DNA of 6,255 bases. It comes from Pseudomonadota bacterium (lineage in GTDB: Bacteria; Pseudomonadota; Alphaproteobacteria; Rhizobiales; Hyphomicrobiaceae). Position numbers and translations under genes: made by a program. A model generated the notes under the pieces. It did no database searches. It was given only the letters and a program-made list of their open reading frames with translations, and had not been told where the DNA came from. The stretch spans positions 1-6,255 of the forward strand of contig JAEZBU010000318.1 of NCBI GenBank assembly GCA_023426855.1, given 5' to 3'. This document shows positions 5,379 to 6,255 of the stretch, one piece after another (position 1 is the stretch's first letter; each line of letters begins with the position of its first letter).

Positions 5379-6255
5379 GCCTTCAGGGCCTTCAATTCGC
5401 GCCGCACGTTCTCGACCGTCATCGTGCTGACGCGCATGTTGGCTTCCAGCGTAACGCCGGCGACATGCGGTGTGAGGATGACATTGGGCACGTCGCGGAA
5501 GATGGCGCCAGTCTCCTTGTCGATCGGCTCTGCGGTGAACACATCGACCGCCGCGCCGGCCAGATGCCCTGATCGCAGTGCGTCCGCCAACGCCGGCTCA
5601 TCCACGACACCGCCGCGCGCCGTGTTGATCAGGACAGCGCCCTTTTTCATGCGCGCCAGTTCCTTCGCGCCGATCAGCCCGCGTGTTTCCGGCGTCAGCG
5701 GACAATGCAGCGTGACGATGTCGGACGTTTCCAGCAGCTCATCCAACGATAGCCGAGTAGCTTTCTCCCACACGTCACTGTCGGCCGGGATGAAACCGTC
5801 ATAAGCGACGACCTCCATGCCCATTGCGCGTGCTCTCTCGCCGACGATCTGGCCGATAGAACCGAAACCGATGACGCCGAAGCGGCGCCCCGCATTCTCA
5901 TGACCACCGCTCATCTCGACGCGTGGCCATTCGCCAGCAACCAGGCGCTGAGAGCTGAAGAACATCGGGCCGCGCGGCAGCACCAACGCGGCGGCGATGA
6001 CATACTCCGCCACCGATACGGCGTTGGCGCCGATGGCCGGACAGACCGTGATGCCGCGTGCCTTGCAGGCCGGCATGTCGATATTGTCGAGCCCGACGCC
6101 GAGACGGCCGATCACCTTCACATTCGCGGCCTTGTCGAGCAAATCCGCATCGACCTGCGTGCGATTGCGGACGACCAATGCGACGGCATCGGCTGCAAGA
6201 GCTTGCAGTTCCTCTGGCTTCGACCACAGCGCCGGGTCGTGATGCACGGAATAAT
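5375..6255 (-). CDS. D-2-hydroxyacid dehydrogenase (phosphoglycerate dehydrogenase-like, SlcC-like), 5' end missing
   Basis: The frame stays open to the right edge, so the N-terminus is outside the window, probably by about 15-25 residues. The GTG at 6247 sits in a conserved YSVHHDPALW stretch and is not the true start; residues below are counted from it. The substrate-domain segment VVRNRTQVDADLL (25-37) leads to GRLGVGLDNID (47-57). The NAD-binding Rossmann motif is GVIGFGSIG (124-132), with Asp150 at the end of the second strand favouring NAD over NADP. The catalytic set is Arg211 (NTARGG), Glu240 (TAEP) and His261 (TPHVAGVT). No C-terminal ACT domain is present, unlike long SerA. The enzyme interconverts a 2-hydroxyacid and a 2-oxoacid with NAD(H). 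Overall it resembles the (S)-sulfolactate dehydrogenase SlcC group, but other D-2-hydroxyacids are possible. Its TGA overlaps the ATG of the Ldh-type gene, placing the two in one operon that continues beyond the right edge. Confidence 0.92.
   Translation of the reverse strand, partial: YSVHHDPALWSKPEELQALAADAVALVVRNRTQVDADLLDKAANVKVIGRLGVGLDNIDMPACKARGITVCPAIGANAVSVAEYVIAAALVLPRGPMFFSSQRLVAGEWPRVEMSGGHENAGRRFGVIGFGSIGQIVGERARAMGMEVVAYDGFIPADSDVWEKATRLSLDELLETSDIVTLHCPLTPETRGLIGAKELARMKKGAVLINTARGGVVDEPALADALRSGHLAGAAVDVFTAEPIDKETGAIFRDVPNVILTPHVAGVTLEANMRVSTMTVENVRRELKALKA

Overview
The window looks like an ordinary piece of chromosome from a GC-rich alphaproteobacterium, probably of the Hyphomicrobiales (Bradyrhizobium/Rhodopseudomonas-like). 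This placement is an inference. It rests on strongly GC-biased third codon positions, GTG starts, and an outer-membrane beta-barrel protein of the small type common in that order. No rRNA, tRNA, transposase, integrase or CRISPR array is visible.

Layout from left to right. (1) 1-989 (+) is the 3' part of a penicillin acylase-family (S45, Ntn-hydrolase) gene whose start lies outside the window. (2) Converging on it after a 9-nt gap is a small minus-strand gene (999-1382) for a histidine-rich four-helix membrane protein that resembles a fragment of heme-copper oxidase subunit I. (3) Upstream of that, on the same strand, is a crotonase-fold (enoyl-CoA hydratase/isomerase) gene at 1487-2296 with a hairpin just after its stop. 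(4) A 230-nt divergent intergenic region holds an 11-bp perfect inverted repeat. It leads into a plus-strand gene (2527-3465) for an exported YiiX/YebB-type permuted NlpC/P60 cysteine hydrolase. (5) Converging on that gene is a minus-strand outer-membrane beta-barrel protein (3496-4221), whose 5' region carries two neighbouring dyad symmetries. (6) The right third is a minus-strand operon. A D-2-hydroxyacid dehydrogenase (5375-6255, cut by the window edge) overlaps by ATGA an Ldh/malate-lactate-type oxidoreductase (4374-5378).

How the genes may work together. The two right-hand dehydrogenases come from unrelated NAD(P)-dependent 2-hydroxyacid dehydrogenase folds and are translationally coupled. 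Such a pair can interconvert the two enantiomers of a hydroxy acid through the shared keto acid. The best-known precedent is the SlcC/ComC pair of sulfolactate degradation, and that is my preferred but unproven reading. The acylase, cysteine hydrolase and porin-like protein are all probably exported envelope proteins, but they are separate transcription units and nothing shows that they share a pathway.

The points most worth a second look are the crotonase that lacks both glutamates used by classical enoyl-CoA hydratases, the dehydrogenase pair, the small histidine-rich membrane protein, and the dyads upstream of the crotonase/cysteine-hydrolase pair and the outer-membrane protein. I see no convincing evidence of a novel multi-gene system.
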